Of a DNA stretch of 64,000 bases, positions 41,991-50,827 are shown one piece after another. Position numbers and translations under genes: made by a program. The number at the start of each line of letters is the position of its first letter. Position 1 is the stretch's first letter. Under the pieces are notes generated by a model that did no database searches, was not told the DNA's origin, and saw nothing but the letters and a program-made list of their open reading frames with translations. The DNA is from Pantoea rwandensis (GTDB lineage: Bacteria; Pseudomonadota; Gammaproteobacteria; Enterobacterales; Enterobacteriaceae). Where the stretch lies: the NCBI RefSeq assembly GCF_002095475.1, contig NZ_MLFR01000028.1, positions 1 to 64,000 of the forward strand. Direction: 5' to 3'.

Positions 41991-44141
41991 ATGAACCCAT
42001 TGAAAATCGCTGCCAGCGTAGCTGTAGCGCCAAGCCTGAGCCTGAACACCACGCGTGATGTGGTGACGCTGGACAATACTGATTTTACCGATGTGGCGGC
42101 TGTTGTCGTCTCACTGGCGGATACACGCAGCGGCGTGTTAACGCTGTTGCGCCAGACTGGCTTCAATCTGCCGGTGTTTGTCGCCAATGCGTTCGATGAA
42201 GAAGTGCTGAAATTGCCGGGTGTGACCGGTGAAATCAACGGCGCACCGGAAGAGTGGGAAGCGCTGGAAGAGGCCGCTCTGGCCTATGAATCCGACCTGC
42301 TGCCGCCGTTTTTCGATACGCTGACGCGCTATGTCGATATGCAGAACAGCACCTTTGCCTGTCCGGGCCATCAGGGCGGGGCGTTTTTCCGCAAACATCC
42401 AGCGGGACGTCAGTTCTATGAGTTCTATGGCGAGAACGTATTTCGTTCCGATATGTGTAATGCCGACGTCAAGTTGGGCGACCTGCTGATCCACGAAGGT
42501 TCAGCGAAAGATGCACAGAAGTACGCGGCGAAAGTATTTAACGCCGATAAAACCTATTTCGTACTGAACGGCACCTCCAGCGCCAACAAAGTGGTGACCA
42601 ACGCCATGCTGACACGCGGCGATCTGGTGTTGTTCGACCGTAACAACCACAAATCCAACCATCACGGTGCTTTGATTCAGGCAGGTGCGACGCCGGTATA
42701 TCTGGAAGCAGCACGTAACCCGTTCGGCTTTATCGGTGGGATTGATGCGCACTGCTTTGACGAGGCTTATCTGCGCGAGCAAGTGCAAAAAGTCGCACCG
42801 CACCGCGCCAAAGATCAGCGCCCGTTCCGCCTGGCGATTATCCAGCTCGGCACCTACGACGGCACCGTTTACAACGCGCGTCAGGTGGTGGATCGCATCG
42901 GTCATCTTTGTGATTACATCCTGTTTGACTCTGCGTGGTTGGGCTATGAGCAGTTTATCCCGCTGATGGAGGGCTGCTCGCCGCTGACACTGGAGCTGAA
43001 CGAGAACGATCCCGGCATTTTCGTCACCCAGTCGGTGCACAAACAGCTGGCGGGCTTCTCGCAGACCTCGCAGATTCACAAGAAAGACAACCACATCCGG
43101 GGTCAGAAGCGCTTTTGCCCGCATAAGCGTCTCAACAATGCCTTTATGCTGCACGCCTCAACCAGCCCGTTCTATCCGCTGTTTGCCGCGTTGGATATCA
43201 ATGCGCGCATGCACAAAGGCGAAGCCGGACGCAGCATGTGGCACGAATGCGTCACCATTGGCATTGATGCGCGTAAAGCGATTCTGGAACGCTGTGAGAT
43301 GATTCAGCCATTCTTGCCAGAGAGAGTGCACGGCAAACTATGGCAGTCGGCAGAAACCGAAGCCATTGCCGCTGATCCAGCCTACTTCAGTCTTGCGCCG
43401 GGTGAAAAATGGCACGGCTTTGAGGGGTACGCCAGCGAGCAGTATCTGGTCGATCCCTGCAAGCTGCTGCTGACCACGCCGGGCATTGATGCCGCGAGCG
43501 GTGAATACACCAGCTTCGGTATTCCAGCGACCATTTTAGCTAACTACCTGCGCGAGAACGGTATCGTGCCGGAGAAGTGCGATCTTAACTCCATTCTGTT
43601 CCTGCTGACGCCAGCGGAGAACCCGGAGAAGATGGCGCATCTGGTGGCGATGCTGGAGCAGTTTGAACACCATGTGAAAGAGGATGCGCTGCTGGCTGAA
43701 GTACTGCCAAGCGTCTATCGCAAAAACATGGAACGTTATAAAGGCTATACGCTGCGCCGTCTGTGTCAGGAGATGCACGATCTCTACGTCAGTTACGACG
43801 TGAAAGATCTGCAGAAAGCGATGTTCCGTGCCGACTGCTTCCCGAAAGTCGAGGTCAATCCGCAGGATGCTCATCAGGCCTATATTCGTGGTGAAGTTGA
43901 GCTGGTAGCGATTGCCAAAGCAGAAGGGCGTATTGCCGCCGAAGGTGCGCTGCCGTATCCACCGGGGGTGCTGTGCGTGGTGCCTGGCGAAGTGTGGGGT
44001 GGTGCAGTACAGCAATACTTCCTCGCGCTGGAAGAGGGCATCAACTTGTTGCCGGGCTTCTCACCGGAGCTGCAGGGTGTTTACACCGAGGAAGACGAAA
44101 GCGGTCGTAAGCATTTAGTCGCCAACATGATGCTCAGCTAA
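41991..44141 (+). CDS. speC: Ornithine decarboxylase, biosynthetic type
   Basis: 716 residues, fold-type I PLP decarboxylase with an N-terminal wing domain (DNTDFTDVAAVVVSLADTRS), PLP lysine at about Lys351 in QSVHKQLAGFSQTSQIH, and the C-terminal domain (AAEGALPYPPGVLCVVPGE). The N-terminal part resembles E. coli SpeC more than SpeF. It converts ornithine to putrescine. It has a ~175-base leader after the small ORF. The neighbouring mltC-yggX-mutY order agrees with the E. coli speC region. Confidence 0.93.
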   Translation: MNPLKIAASVAVAPSLSLNTTRDVVTLDNTDFTDVAAVVVSLADTRSGVLTLLRQTGFNLPVFVANAFDEEVLKLPGVTGEINGAPEEWEALEEAALAYESDLLPPFFDTLTRYVDMQNSTFACPGHQGGAFFRKHPAGRQFYEFYGENVFRSDMCNADVKLGDLLIHEGSAKDAQKYAAKVFNADKTYFVLNGTSSANKVVTNAMLTRGDLVLFDRNNHKSNHHGALIQAGATPVYLEAARNPFGFIGGIDAHCFDEAYLREQVQKVAPHRAKDQRPFRLAIIQLGTYDGTVYNARQVVDRIGHLCDYILFDSAWLGYEQFIPLMEGCSPLTLELNENDPGIFVTQSVHKQLAGFSQTSQIHKKDNHIRGQKRFCPHKRLNNAFMLHASTSPFYPLFAALDINARMHKGEAGRSMWHECVTIGIDARKAILERCEMIQPFLPERVHGKLWQSAETEAIAADPAYFSLAPGEKWHGFEGYASEQYLVDPCKLLLTTPGIDAASGEYTSFGIPATILANYLRENGIVPEKCDLNSILFLLTPAENPEKMAHLVAMLEQFEHHVKEDALLAEVLPSVYRKNMERYKGYTLRRLCQEMHDLYVSYDVKDLQKAMFRADCFPKVEVNPQDAHQAYIRGEVELVAIAKAEGRIAAEGALPYPPGVLCVVPGEVWGGAVQQYFLALEEGINLLPGFSPELQGVYTEEDESGRKHLVANMMLS

Positions 44142-44195
44142 TCCAGTAAGAGGTGTGCGGCGCATTAACGCCGCACACCATCATGCTTTTAGATA

Positions 44196-45624
44196 TCAGT
44201 GCCGGGCCACCTGAATTTTCTCTTTCGATATTCTGGCGGTAGTCAATACAGCCTCCTGCTTTTTCCTTTTACCCGTGATATATATCCCTGCACAAAGCAC
44301 CAGCAGCGTCACTCCCATCGTCATCAAACTTTCGTAGCGATACTGCGGTAAATAAAACATATATCCCAGCACGCTGAGAATCATCAAAATACTCAGCCAG
44401 GTTAACCATGGGAAAAACCACATCTTGAAATCGGGTGTCATGCCGCGTTTTTTCCAGTGCGGTGCGCATTCTCAATTGTGAAACCGCAATCACCAGGTAG
44501 ACAATCAGTGCAATGGCGCCGGTGGTGGAGATGAGGAAGGCGAAGACTTCACCAGGGAAAGCATAGTTTGCGATACAGGCGACAAAGCCCGCCAGTGTGG
44601 AGCCGAGGACGGCTACGCGTGGCACGCTACCCCGAGTGACGGTGGCGCAAGAAGCGGGGGCATTACCGCGTTTGCCAAGCGAATAGAGCATGCGTGATGC
44701 GGTATATAAACCCGAGTTCATGCAGCTGCAAACGGCAATCAGCACCACCACATCCACCACCAGTTTGGCACCTGGGAAGTTGAGCGTAGAGAGCACATAC
44801 TGGAAGGTTCCTTGGGTGAGCAGTTCAGGATCATTCCAACTGATGAGCGAAACCACCAGGAAGATTGAAAGCAGATAAAATAAGGCGATGCGATACACCA
44901 CGAGATTAATTGCACGGCTGATTTTTTTACCGGGATCTTTGGATTCCACAGCAGCAATGGTGACCACTTCGGCACCAAAAAACGAGAAGATAGTCAGCAG
45001 AATACCCGTTAATACCGCGCCAAAACCGTGGGGCATAAAACCAATGCTATTGTAGAGATGAGCAACGCCGCTGACATTGGCCAATGGCCAGTGACCGGAT
45101 ATTGCCATTAGACCAATACCAATAAAACCAATGATGGCGACGACTTTAATAATGGCGAACCAGAATTCAAACGCGCCAAAGTTTTTTACACTAAATAGAT
45201 TTGTCACGGTCAACAGCAGGATAATGGCTGTGGTAAATTGCCAAGCAGCGACGGAAGGAAAATAGGCGTGCAGTATATCTGCACCGGCAATCGCTTCGAC
45301 CGGAATCAACAATACCCAAAACCACCAATATAACCAACCGATAGTGAAACCCGCCCAGGGGCCAATCGCTTTCGCGGCATAGGTGGAAAAAGAGCCGGTA
45401 TCAGGTTGCAATACGGCCATTTCACCCAGCATCCGCATCACCAGTAACACCAGCACACCGGTCATTGCATAAGAGAGGAGAACTGCCGGGCCAGCGGTAG
45501 CGATGGCATTGGCGGAGCCAACAAATAATCCAGCACCAATGATGCCAGCGATAGAGATCATGCCAATTTGTCGATCCGAAAGGCCATCGCCTAACGAATT
45601 ATTTTGTGCGGGTGAATGGCTCAT
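44196..45624 (-). pseudogene. GabP-like amino acid permease with one-base frameshift
   Basis: An APC-family (AAT group) permease similar to E. coli GabP (SIAGIIGAGLFVGSANAIAT; PDTGSFSTYAAKAIGPWAG; TIGWLYWWFWVLLIPVEA; SGLYTASRMLYSLGKRGNAP). The open frame is normal for ~393 residues to QLRMRTALEK, then goes out of frame. The expected continuation (RGMTPDFKMWFFPWLTW ... GIYITGKRKKQ) is in another frame ending at 44196. Removing one base from the T6 run at 44448-44453 (A6 on the coding strand) restores ~475 residues with the last two helices. It may be a true mutation, a slippage site or a sequencing error. It sits where nupG is found in E. coli. Confidence 0.85.
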
Positions 45625-46024
45625 ATATATCCTCTTATCCTGTCAGGCATAACATTTGATCATCCAAAAGCACCTATCGGATGAGAATGTTTTATTGACG
45701 GGGTTCATGTTATTAAAAAATAAATATCGAAAGCGCGTTTCGACACTATTTCCAAATCAGAGGTGACAGTTGTAATTTATTTTGATGTTCAATCCAGACG
45801 ATCAGTTGTTGTTGAAATAATCATTGCACCTTATTTAAAAAGTGGTCAATGAGCATGAGATGGCCTAATGGAATGAAAAGTGAAAATAATAGGAGATTAA
45901 GAAAGGTCGAGAAAACCATTGTAATTAAAAACAACAAGTTAGCGTTATTGTTTTATATTCATACTGATTTATTATTTTTGTGATGTTAGGCGATTTTAAC
46001 TTCAGACATGAATTTTTCTAAGGC
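45625..46024. other. AT-rich region upstream of the permease
   Basis: About 400 bases, clearly more AT-rich than the surroundings, with no credible gene. It presumably holds the permease promoter. I see no clear operator. Confidence 0.5.
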
Positions 46025-46069
46025 AAAAAAACAGGCAGAGGAGAAATAATTCTTTTCTCCGCCGCCTGT
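46025..46069 (-). terminator. Intrinsic terminator after mltC
   Basis: Read on the minus strand: a stem of ACAGGC and GGAGAA pairing with TTCTCC and GCCTGT, with an internal mismatch, then a run of seven T. It lies ~40 bases past the mltC stop. Confidence 0.85.
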
Positions 46070-46107
46070 CATTACAATTACTAATGCACTACTTTCACCG
46101 CAAGTGA

Positions 46108-47187
46108 TTAATACCGATGATAACTGCGCTGTGCCTGATTGACCTTATACAGATAGCGGCGTGACTCACCCGATGGATGGCTGGTGGTCAGCGTCTGATA
46201 CACATCATTCGGCGACATGTCGTTAATCTTCGCGAAGGCACGATCTTTATCACTGGAGAACACACGCAGTACGCTGCCGGCCCCTCCGTTGTAGGCAGTA
46301 ATTACCGCGTAACGTCGTGACACCGGATCCTGAATCCCGCCTAAATAACTCTTCTGTAGCAGCGACAGATAGGCCGTACCCGCATCAATGTTATTTGCCG
46401 GATCAAGCAGATAGCTGCGGCTTGGTTTGCCCCATTTGCCCTTCATGCGGAACACGTCTACGCCAGCGGTATGTTGCACCACCTGCATCAAGCCCAGCGC
46501 ATCAGAGTTGCTGACCGCATAGGGGTTGAAGCTCGATTCGGTCTGCATAATCGCCAGGATCAGCGACGCATCAACGCCATACTCTTCCGCTGCTTTACGC
46601 ACCAGCGGCAGATATTTGTGCGCACGTTTGTCGAGGTGGTTCGGCACCATCGGAATGGTAACAGACCAGATCACGTGTAAACCGGATGTGCGTTTTTGCA
46701 GCTTGTTCTGAATCAGGTAATCCGCAAAGCTGGCGGCGCGGCCCTGCCAACGAATCGGCTGTCCGGTGTTATCCAGTACCTGACCATAAAGCAGCGGCTC
46801 TTTACTGATCTGAATATCGTTGGCATCGGAGTAGAGATCGACATTACCCGGATCTTCACCGATCAGCAGCGTGGTGATGATCGCCTGACGCAGGCTGGCC
46901 ATCGGATCGGTGCCCGCAATGGTCTCAATGGTGATACTACCGCTGTCAAAGTTAATGTGACTGCGGGTGTAATAGCTGTCGCTATATTTGACGTAATCTT
47001 TTGGTCCGGCGATCAGGACCTCATTGATACCCCAAATATTTTCAATGTTGGCAGCAAACTGCCCCATCAGAATGTCGAAACCGTTGGTGTCCTTAACCCA
47101 CTCTTCGTGATACTGCGATTTTTTTTGTCCGGAGCAGGAAACCAAAAGTGGGGCAATCACTAACAGCGCTATCAGTTTTTTATTCAT
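46108..47187 (-). CDS. mltC: Membrane-bound lytic murein transglycosylase C
   Basis: 359 residues with a lipoprotein signal (MNKKLIALLVIAPLLVSCSG, lipobox Cys18), a MltC N-terminal domain and a C-terminal SLT lysozyme-like domain. The catalytic Glu is in MQTESSFNPYAVSNSDALG; ITAYNGGAGSVLRVF is also typical. It cleaves peptidoglycan at the outer-membrane inner face. It follows mutY and yggX, as in E. coli. Confidence 0.95.
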   Translation of the reverse strand: MNKKLIALLVIAPLLVSCSGQKKSQYHEEWVKDTNGFDILMGQFAANIENIWGINEVLIAGPKDYVKYSDSYYTRSHINFDSGSITIETIAGTDPMASLRQAIITTLLIGEDPGNVDLYSDANDIQISKEPLLYGQVLDNTGQPIRWQGRAASFADYLIQNKLQKRTSGLHVIWSVTIPMVPNHLDKRAHKYLPLVRKAAEEYGVDASLILAIMQTESSFNPYAVSNSDALGLMQVVQHTAGVDVFRMKGKWGKPSRSYLLDPANNIDAGTAYLSLLQKSYLGGIQDPVSRRYAVITAYNGGAGSVLRVFSSDKDRAFAKINDMSPNDVYQTLTTSHPSGESRRYLYKVNQAQRSYHRY

Positions 47188-47241
47188 TGTAAATGGGTGC
47201 CTGATTCGAAAAAGAGGGCCTCAAAGGGAGGCCCTGAACGA

Positions 47242-47514
47242 TTATTTTTCTGGCGGGGTGAAGCCTTCGATATGCACATCTTTGCCTTCGAACAGGAAAT
47301 TGATCATCTCCTTCTCCAGCACTTTGCGATCTTCCGGGTTCATCATGTTGAGCTTCTTCTCGTTGATCAACATGGTCTGCTTGGACATCCACTGCTGCCA
47401 GGCTTCTTTGGAAATATCATTGTAGATGCGCTTACCGATCTCGCCTGGATAGAGCTGGAAATCCTGCCCTTCAGCGTCGCGTTGCAGAAACGTACAAAAA
47501 ATGGTGCGGCTCAT
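47242..47514 (-). CDS. yggX: Fe(2+)-trafficking protein YggX
   Basis: 90 residues matching YggX along its length (MSRTIFCTFLQRDAEGQDFQ; KRIYNDISKEAWQQWMSKQT; GKDVHIEGFTPPEK). It protects iron-sulfur proteins and is linked with MutY repair. It overlaps the mutY stop by one base. Confidence 0.96.
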   Translation of the reverse strand: MSRTIFCTFLQRDAEGQDFQLYPGEIGKRIYNDISKEAWQQWMSKQTMLINEKKLNMMNPEDRKVLEKEMINFLFEGKDVHIEGFTPPEK

Positions 47515-48599
47515 TACTCTTCCTCTTGGATCACGCGCGTGTGCAGTGCCAGTTGCTGGGGATGGCGCAATTCATGCAGCAAGCGCTCAACGGGCGCGGC
47601 CAAACCCACTGACGGTGGTTGCGCTAAGTTATACCAGAGACCGCTCGCTTCATCCATCAGCGACCCGGTAGAAGGCCACGCTAGCCACATAGGCACAATG
47701 TCTAAGTGGAAATGGCTGAAGGTATGTCGGAAGGCCGTAAGTTGCTGTGGCTTGGCATGAATACCGCGCTCGGCTAACCAGTCAGTTAGTGCTTGCTCAC
47801 TGGTGAACTGCGGGAAGCAGAATAAACCGCCCCATAACCCCACCGGCGGACGTTGTTCAAGGAACACGTCGTCGCCGTGCTGAATCATCAGGAACCAGCC
47901 GGTGCGCTCGGGAATCGTCACTTTGGGCTTCTTACCGGGATACTCCGCCCAGCTGCTGTTGGCGTAAGCCACGCAGCCGCTGCTGACCGGACAAATCTCA
48001 CACTTAGGACGTGAGCGAGTGCACACTAACGCACCAAGATCCATCATTGCCTGGTTAAACTGGCTAACGCCTTCAGCAGGCGTGACCTCTTCGCTGATCT
48101 GCCACAGACGTTTTTCAACGTCTTTCTTGCCCGGCCACCCACCCACGGCATAACAACGTGCCAGCACGCGTTTAACGTTGCCGTCGAGAATCGGGAAATG
48201 CAGGCCCAGTGACAATGAGAGTACGGCACCTGCGGTAGAACGGCCGACGCCTGGCAGTGCGGCGACATCATCAAAATTACGCGGGAATTCACCGCCGTGT
48301 TTGTCGACCACTTGCTTCGCGGCTTTATGCAGATTGCGCGCACGGGCGTAATAGCCGAGGCCGGTCCACAGGTGCAGCACTTCATCCAGCGGCGCTGCCG
48401 CCAGATCGGCGATCGTCGGGAAGCGCGCCATAAAGCGTTCAAAGTAAGGAATAACGGTGGCAACTTGCGTCTGCTGCAGCATCACTTCAGAGAGCCACAC
48501 CTTATAAGGTGTCTTCTCCTGCTGCCACGGCAGAGTTTTGCGGCCAAAGCGGTGATACCACTCCAGCACCTGTTGCGCGAACTGCGGCGCTTGCATCAT
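47514..48599 (-). CDS. mutY: Adenine DNA glycosylase MutY
   Basis: About 361 residues. HhH-GPD domain with helix-hairpin-helix LPGVGRSTAGAVLSLSLG and the catalytic Asp in PILDGNVKRVLARC; [4Fe-4S] cysteines spaced C-x6-C-x2-C-x5-C (CTRSRPKCEICPVSSGC); and a C-terminal NUDIX-like domain for 8-oxoG recognition (AFRHTFSHFHLDIVPMWL). It removes A opposite 8-oxoG. The start at 48599 (MMQAPQFAQQVLEWYHRFG) matches E. coli MutY; upstream in-frame ATGs at 48617 and 48683 are not supported by the family. Confidence 0.94.
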   Translation of the reverse strand: MMQAPQFAQQVLEWYHRFGRKTLPWQQEKTPYKVWLSEVMLQQTQVATVIPYFERFMARFPTIADLAAAPLDEVLHLWTGLGYYARARNLHKAAKQVVDKHGGEFPRNFDDVAALPGVGRSTAGAVLSLSLGLHFPILDGNVKRVLARCYAVGGWPGKKDVEKRLWQISEEVTPAEGVSQFNQAMMDLGALVCTRSRPKCEICPVSSGCVAYANSSWAEYPGKKPKVTIPERTGWFLMIQHGDDVFLEQRPPVGLWGGLFCFPQFTSEQALTDWLAERGIHAKPQQLTAFRHTFSHFHLDIVPMWLAWPSTGSLMDEASGLWYNLAQPPSVGLAAPVERLLHELRHPQQLALHTRVIQEEE

Positions 48600-48687
48600 T
48601 AGAAGGAAATTTTCCATGTTTGCTCTACAATCAGGCAGGAATTCCAGCACAGAGACATCAGGGTGTAAACCGGAAGATTGCAAAGGC

Positions 48688-48715
48688 TTGCTTCTGCTAT
48701 CTAACTTTGCATAAT
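48688..48715 (+). promoter_or_regulatory. Candidate sigma-70 promoter for trmB
   Basis: TTGCTT (48688-48693) and CATAAT (48710-48715) with 16-base spacing, ending 38 bases before the trmB start. Confidence 0.45.
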
Positions 48716-48753
48716 GCCCGTTTCCCAGATTAGGCTAACCAGCAGGCTTCAAC

Positions 48754-49473
48754 ATGATTAATGACGTCATCACCCCAGAATTTGATGAGAACGGTCGGCC
48801 ATTACGCCGTATCCGCAGTTTTGTGCGCCGCCAAGGGCGCTTAACGAAAGGGCAGCAGCTCGCGCTCGATAATTACTGGCCGGAGATGGGCGTCGAGTTC
48901 CAGCAGGAGCCGCTGGATTTGGCCGCACTGTTTGGTCGCGAAGCGCCCGTAGTGCTGGAGATTGGTTTTGGTATGGGTGCCTCACTGGTGACCATGGCGC
49001 AGAACAATCCACATCAGAATTTCCTCGGCCTTGAAGTGCATGCGCCGGGCGTGGGTGCCTGTCTGGCTTCCGCGAAAGAAGCGGGCGTGGAGAACCTGCG
49101 TGTGATGTGTCACGACGCAGTAGAAGTGTTGCAGCAGATGATTCCGGATAATTCACTGCGTATGGTCCAGCTGTTCTTCCCGGATCCATGGCATAAAGCG
49201 CGCCACAACAAACGTCGCATTGTGCAGGTACCTTTTGCCGAGCTGGTGATGCGTAAGCTGAAGCTGGGTGGCGTGTTCCACATGGCGACTGACTGGGAAG
49301 ATTATGCGACTCACATGCTGGAAATCATGAACAGCGTGGATGGGTATAAAAACCTGTCAGAAGGTAACGATTACGTGCCGCGTCCGGAAACGCGTCCGTT
49401 AACTAAATTTGAGCAGCGCGGGCAGCGACTGGGCCACGGTGTTTGGGATCTGATGTTTGAGAGGGTGAAATAA
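48754..49473 (+). CDS. trmB: tRNA (guanine-N7-)-methyltransferase
   Basis: 239 residues: an SAM-binding motif VLEIGFGMGASLVTMAQNN, then FLGLEVHAPGVGACLASA and the TrmB signature VQLFFPDPWHKARHNKRR. It makes m7G46 in tRNA. Divergent from mutY and overlapping yggL by one base. Confidence 0.96.
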   Translation: MINDVITPEFDENGRPLRRIRSFVRRQGRLTKGQQLALDNYWPEMGVEFQQEPLDLAALFGREAPVVLEIGFGMGASLVTMAQNNPHQNFLGLEVHAPGVGACLASAKEAGVENLRVMCHDAVEVLQQMIPDNSLRMVQLFFPDPWHKARHNKRRIVQVPFAELVMRKLKLGGVFHMATDWEDYATHMLEIMNSVDGYKNLSEGNDYVPRPETRPLTKFEQRGQRLGHGVWDLMFERVK

Positions 49474-49799
49474 TGGCCGTACAGCGTAGCCGTCGTTTAC
49501 GTAAGAAACTGCATATTGATGAGTTTCAGGAATTAGGTTTTTCTGTTGCCTGGCGTTTTGCCGAAGGCACCACCGAAGAGCAGATTGATGCCACGCTGGA
49601 TCAGTTTATTACTGAAGTGATTGATCCGAATGGTCTGGCGTATGACGGCAGCGGTTATCTGGTGTGGGAAGGCTTGGTTTGCCTGCAGGAAACTGGTAAA
49701 TGCACCGATGAGCACCGCGAATTAGTGCGTAAGTGGCTGGAGCAGAAAGAACTCACTGATGTTCAGGTCACTGAACTCTTTGACGTTTGGTGGGACTAA
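49473..49799 (+). CDS. yggL: YggL, DUF469 protein (50S-associated)
   Basis: 108 residues matching YggL (RRLRKKLHIDEFQELGFSVA; NGLAYDGSGYLVWEGLVCLQ; VTELFDVWWD). YggL/RbfX-type proteins are linked to the large ribosomal subunit. Its start overlaps the trmB stop, so they are coupled. A strong terminator follows. Confidence 0.93.
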   Translation: MAVQRSRRLRKKLHIDEFQELGFSVAWRFAEGTTEEQIDATLDQFITEVIDPNGLAYDGSGYLVWEGLVCLQETGKCTDEHRELVRKWLEQKELTDVQVTELFDVWWD

Positions 49800-49929
49800 G
49801 TAAGTTATTAGTCTGAGATAGCGCTTCAGGCTAGCTCACTTGCGCTTTTGGCACCGGGCAGTGCTCGCCATCCTCACGTACTCATGTACGCTCCGGTTGC
49901 TGTGCGCTGGCCGTTACCAAATTCGCCGC

Positions 49930-49978
49930 GCCGCCTACGCCTGACCTGTTTTAACAGCAAAGGCGTAGGCGGCTTTTC
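49930..49978 (+). terminator. Terminator between yggL and yggN
   Basis: A perfect 13-bp stem (GCCGCCTACGCCT / AGGCGTAGGCGGC) with an 18-base loop that holds a small inner CTGTT/AACAG stem, followed by TTTTC. It lies upstream of yggN, so yggN has its own start or reads through. Just before it is a CGTAC-TCAT-GTACG hairpin (about 49877-49890). Confidence 0.85.
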
Positions 49979-49994
49979 ATTTAAGGGAGATTTC

Positions 49995-50714
49995 ATGGTT
50001 CGTAAGGCTCTTCTTACCGCACTGCTGCTGGCTGCAGCGACGCAGGCGCAGGCTGATTATCAGTGCAGCGTTAACCCAAAGGATGATGTGATCATCAAAC
50101 CGCAGAGCGTGCAGGTGGTGGGCACCAACGGTAATCTTGAAATCTCGCCACAGGGTGATGTGACCTTCAACGGGCAGAAAGCCAACGTCGATAACGCCAC
50201 ACGCCAGAAAGCCATTGATTATCAGAATGCTTTACGCCGTGATTTACCGTGGGTAGATAACGGTGCTAACACGCGTTTAGAACGCAGCCGTGTTGCGTTA
50301 GATAAAGTGATTGTGGAAAAGCTCGGTGCTAACAGCAACGTGCGCAATCGCCTCACCACTTTGGATGGTCAGTTAAAGCAGCAGATGAATCGCATTATTG
50401 AGCATCGCCCGGACGGTTTGACCTTCCATCATCAGGCGATAGATCAAGTGCGCGCTGACGGAGAAAAGCTGGTGCAGAGCACACTGGGCGGCATCATGCA
50501 GGACAGCCTGAACGAGATGGGCAGCAGCAAGGCGGCCAGCGGCAGTAATCCATTACAAGCCATTATGGGCAATCTGGGTGGATTACAGCAGGCGGTTCAG
50601 GCAGAGTGGAAAAATCAGGAACAGGATTTCCAGAATTTTGGCCATGAGGTGTGTAACCGAGTGACGGATCTGGAAGGGCAGCGTACCGCGCTGATGCAGG
50701 GCGTTAAAGGATAA
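49995..50714 (+). CDS. yggN: YggN, DUF2884 periplasmic protein
   Basis: 239 residues with a signal peptide (MVRKALLTALLLAAATQAQA). Mature part matches E. coli YggN (YQCSVNPKDDVIIKPQSVQV; DGQLKQQMNRIIEHRPDGL; AIDQVRADGEKLVQSTLGGI). Function unknown. The start at 49995 behind AAGGGAG matches the family; the longer in-frame ORF from 49848 reads through the terminator hairpin. Confidence 0.93.
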   Translation: MVRKALLTALLLAAATQAQADYQCSVNPKDDVIIKPQSVQVVGTNGNLEISPQGDVTFNGQKANVDNATRQKAIDYQNALRRDLPWVDNGANTRLERSRVALDKVIVEKLGANSNVRNRLTTLDGQLKQQMNRIIEHRPDGLTFHHQAIDQVRADGEKLVQSTLGGIMQDSLNEMGSSKAASGSNPLQAIMGNLGGLQQAVQAEWKNQEQDFQNFGHEVCNRVTDLEGQRTALMQGVKG

Positions 50715-50743
50715 AAATCGTCGCTATCGTCTTGAAAGTTAAA

Positions 50744-50819
50744 CGATAGCGGCACAATTTATTGCGCGTATGTCAGCAGCTTAGCCGCTTCAGGTACGCG
50801 CGATAAATCGCGCCGCTAC
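50744..50819. repeat. Family B paired-hairpin repeat
   Basis: CGATAGCGGCACAATTTATTGCGCG, a middle GTCAGCAGCTTAGCCGCTTCAG, and ACGCGCGATAAATCGCGCCGCTAC. It aligns with 10999-11074. It lies between convergent yggN and the PTS IIC gene. Confidence 0.85.
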
Positions 50820-50827
50820 ACGGCTAA

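Noticed and set aside
49848..49994. Longer start for yggN
   Set aside because: The extension reads through a strong terminator hairpin and lacks family similarity; the signal peptide begins at 49995.
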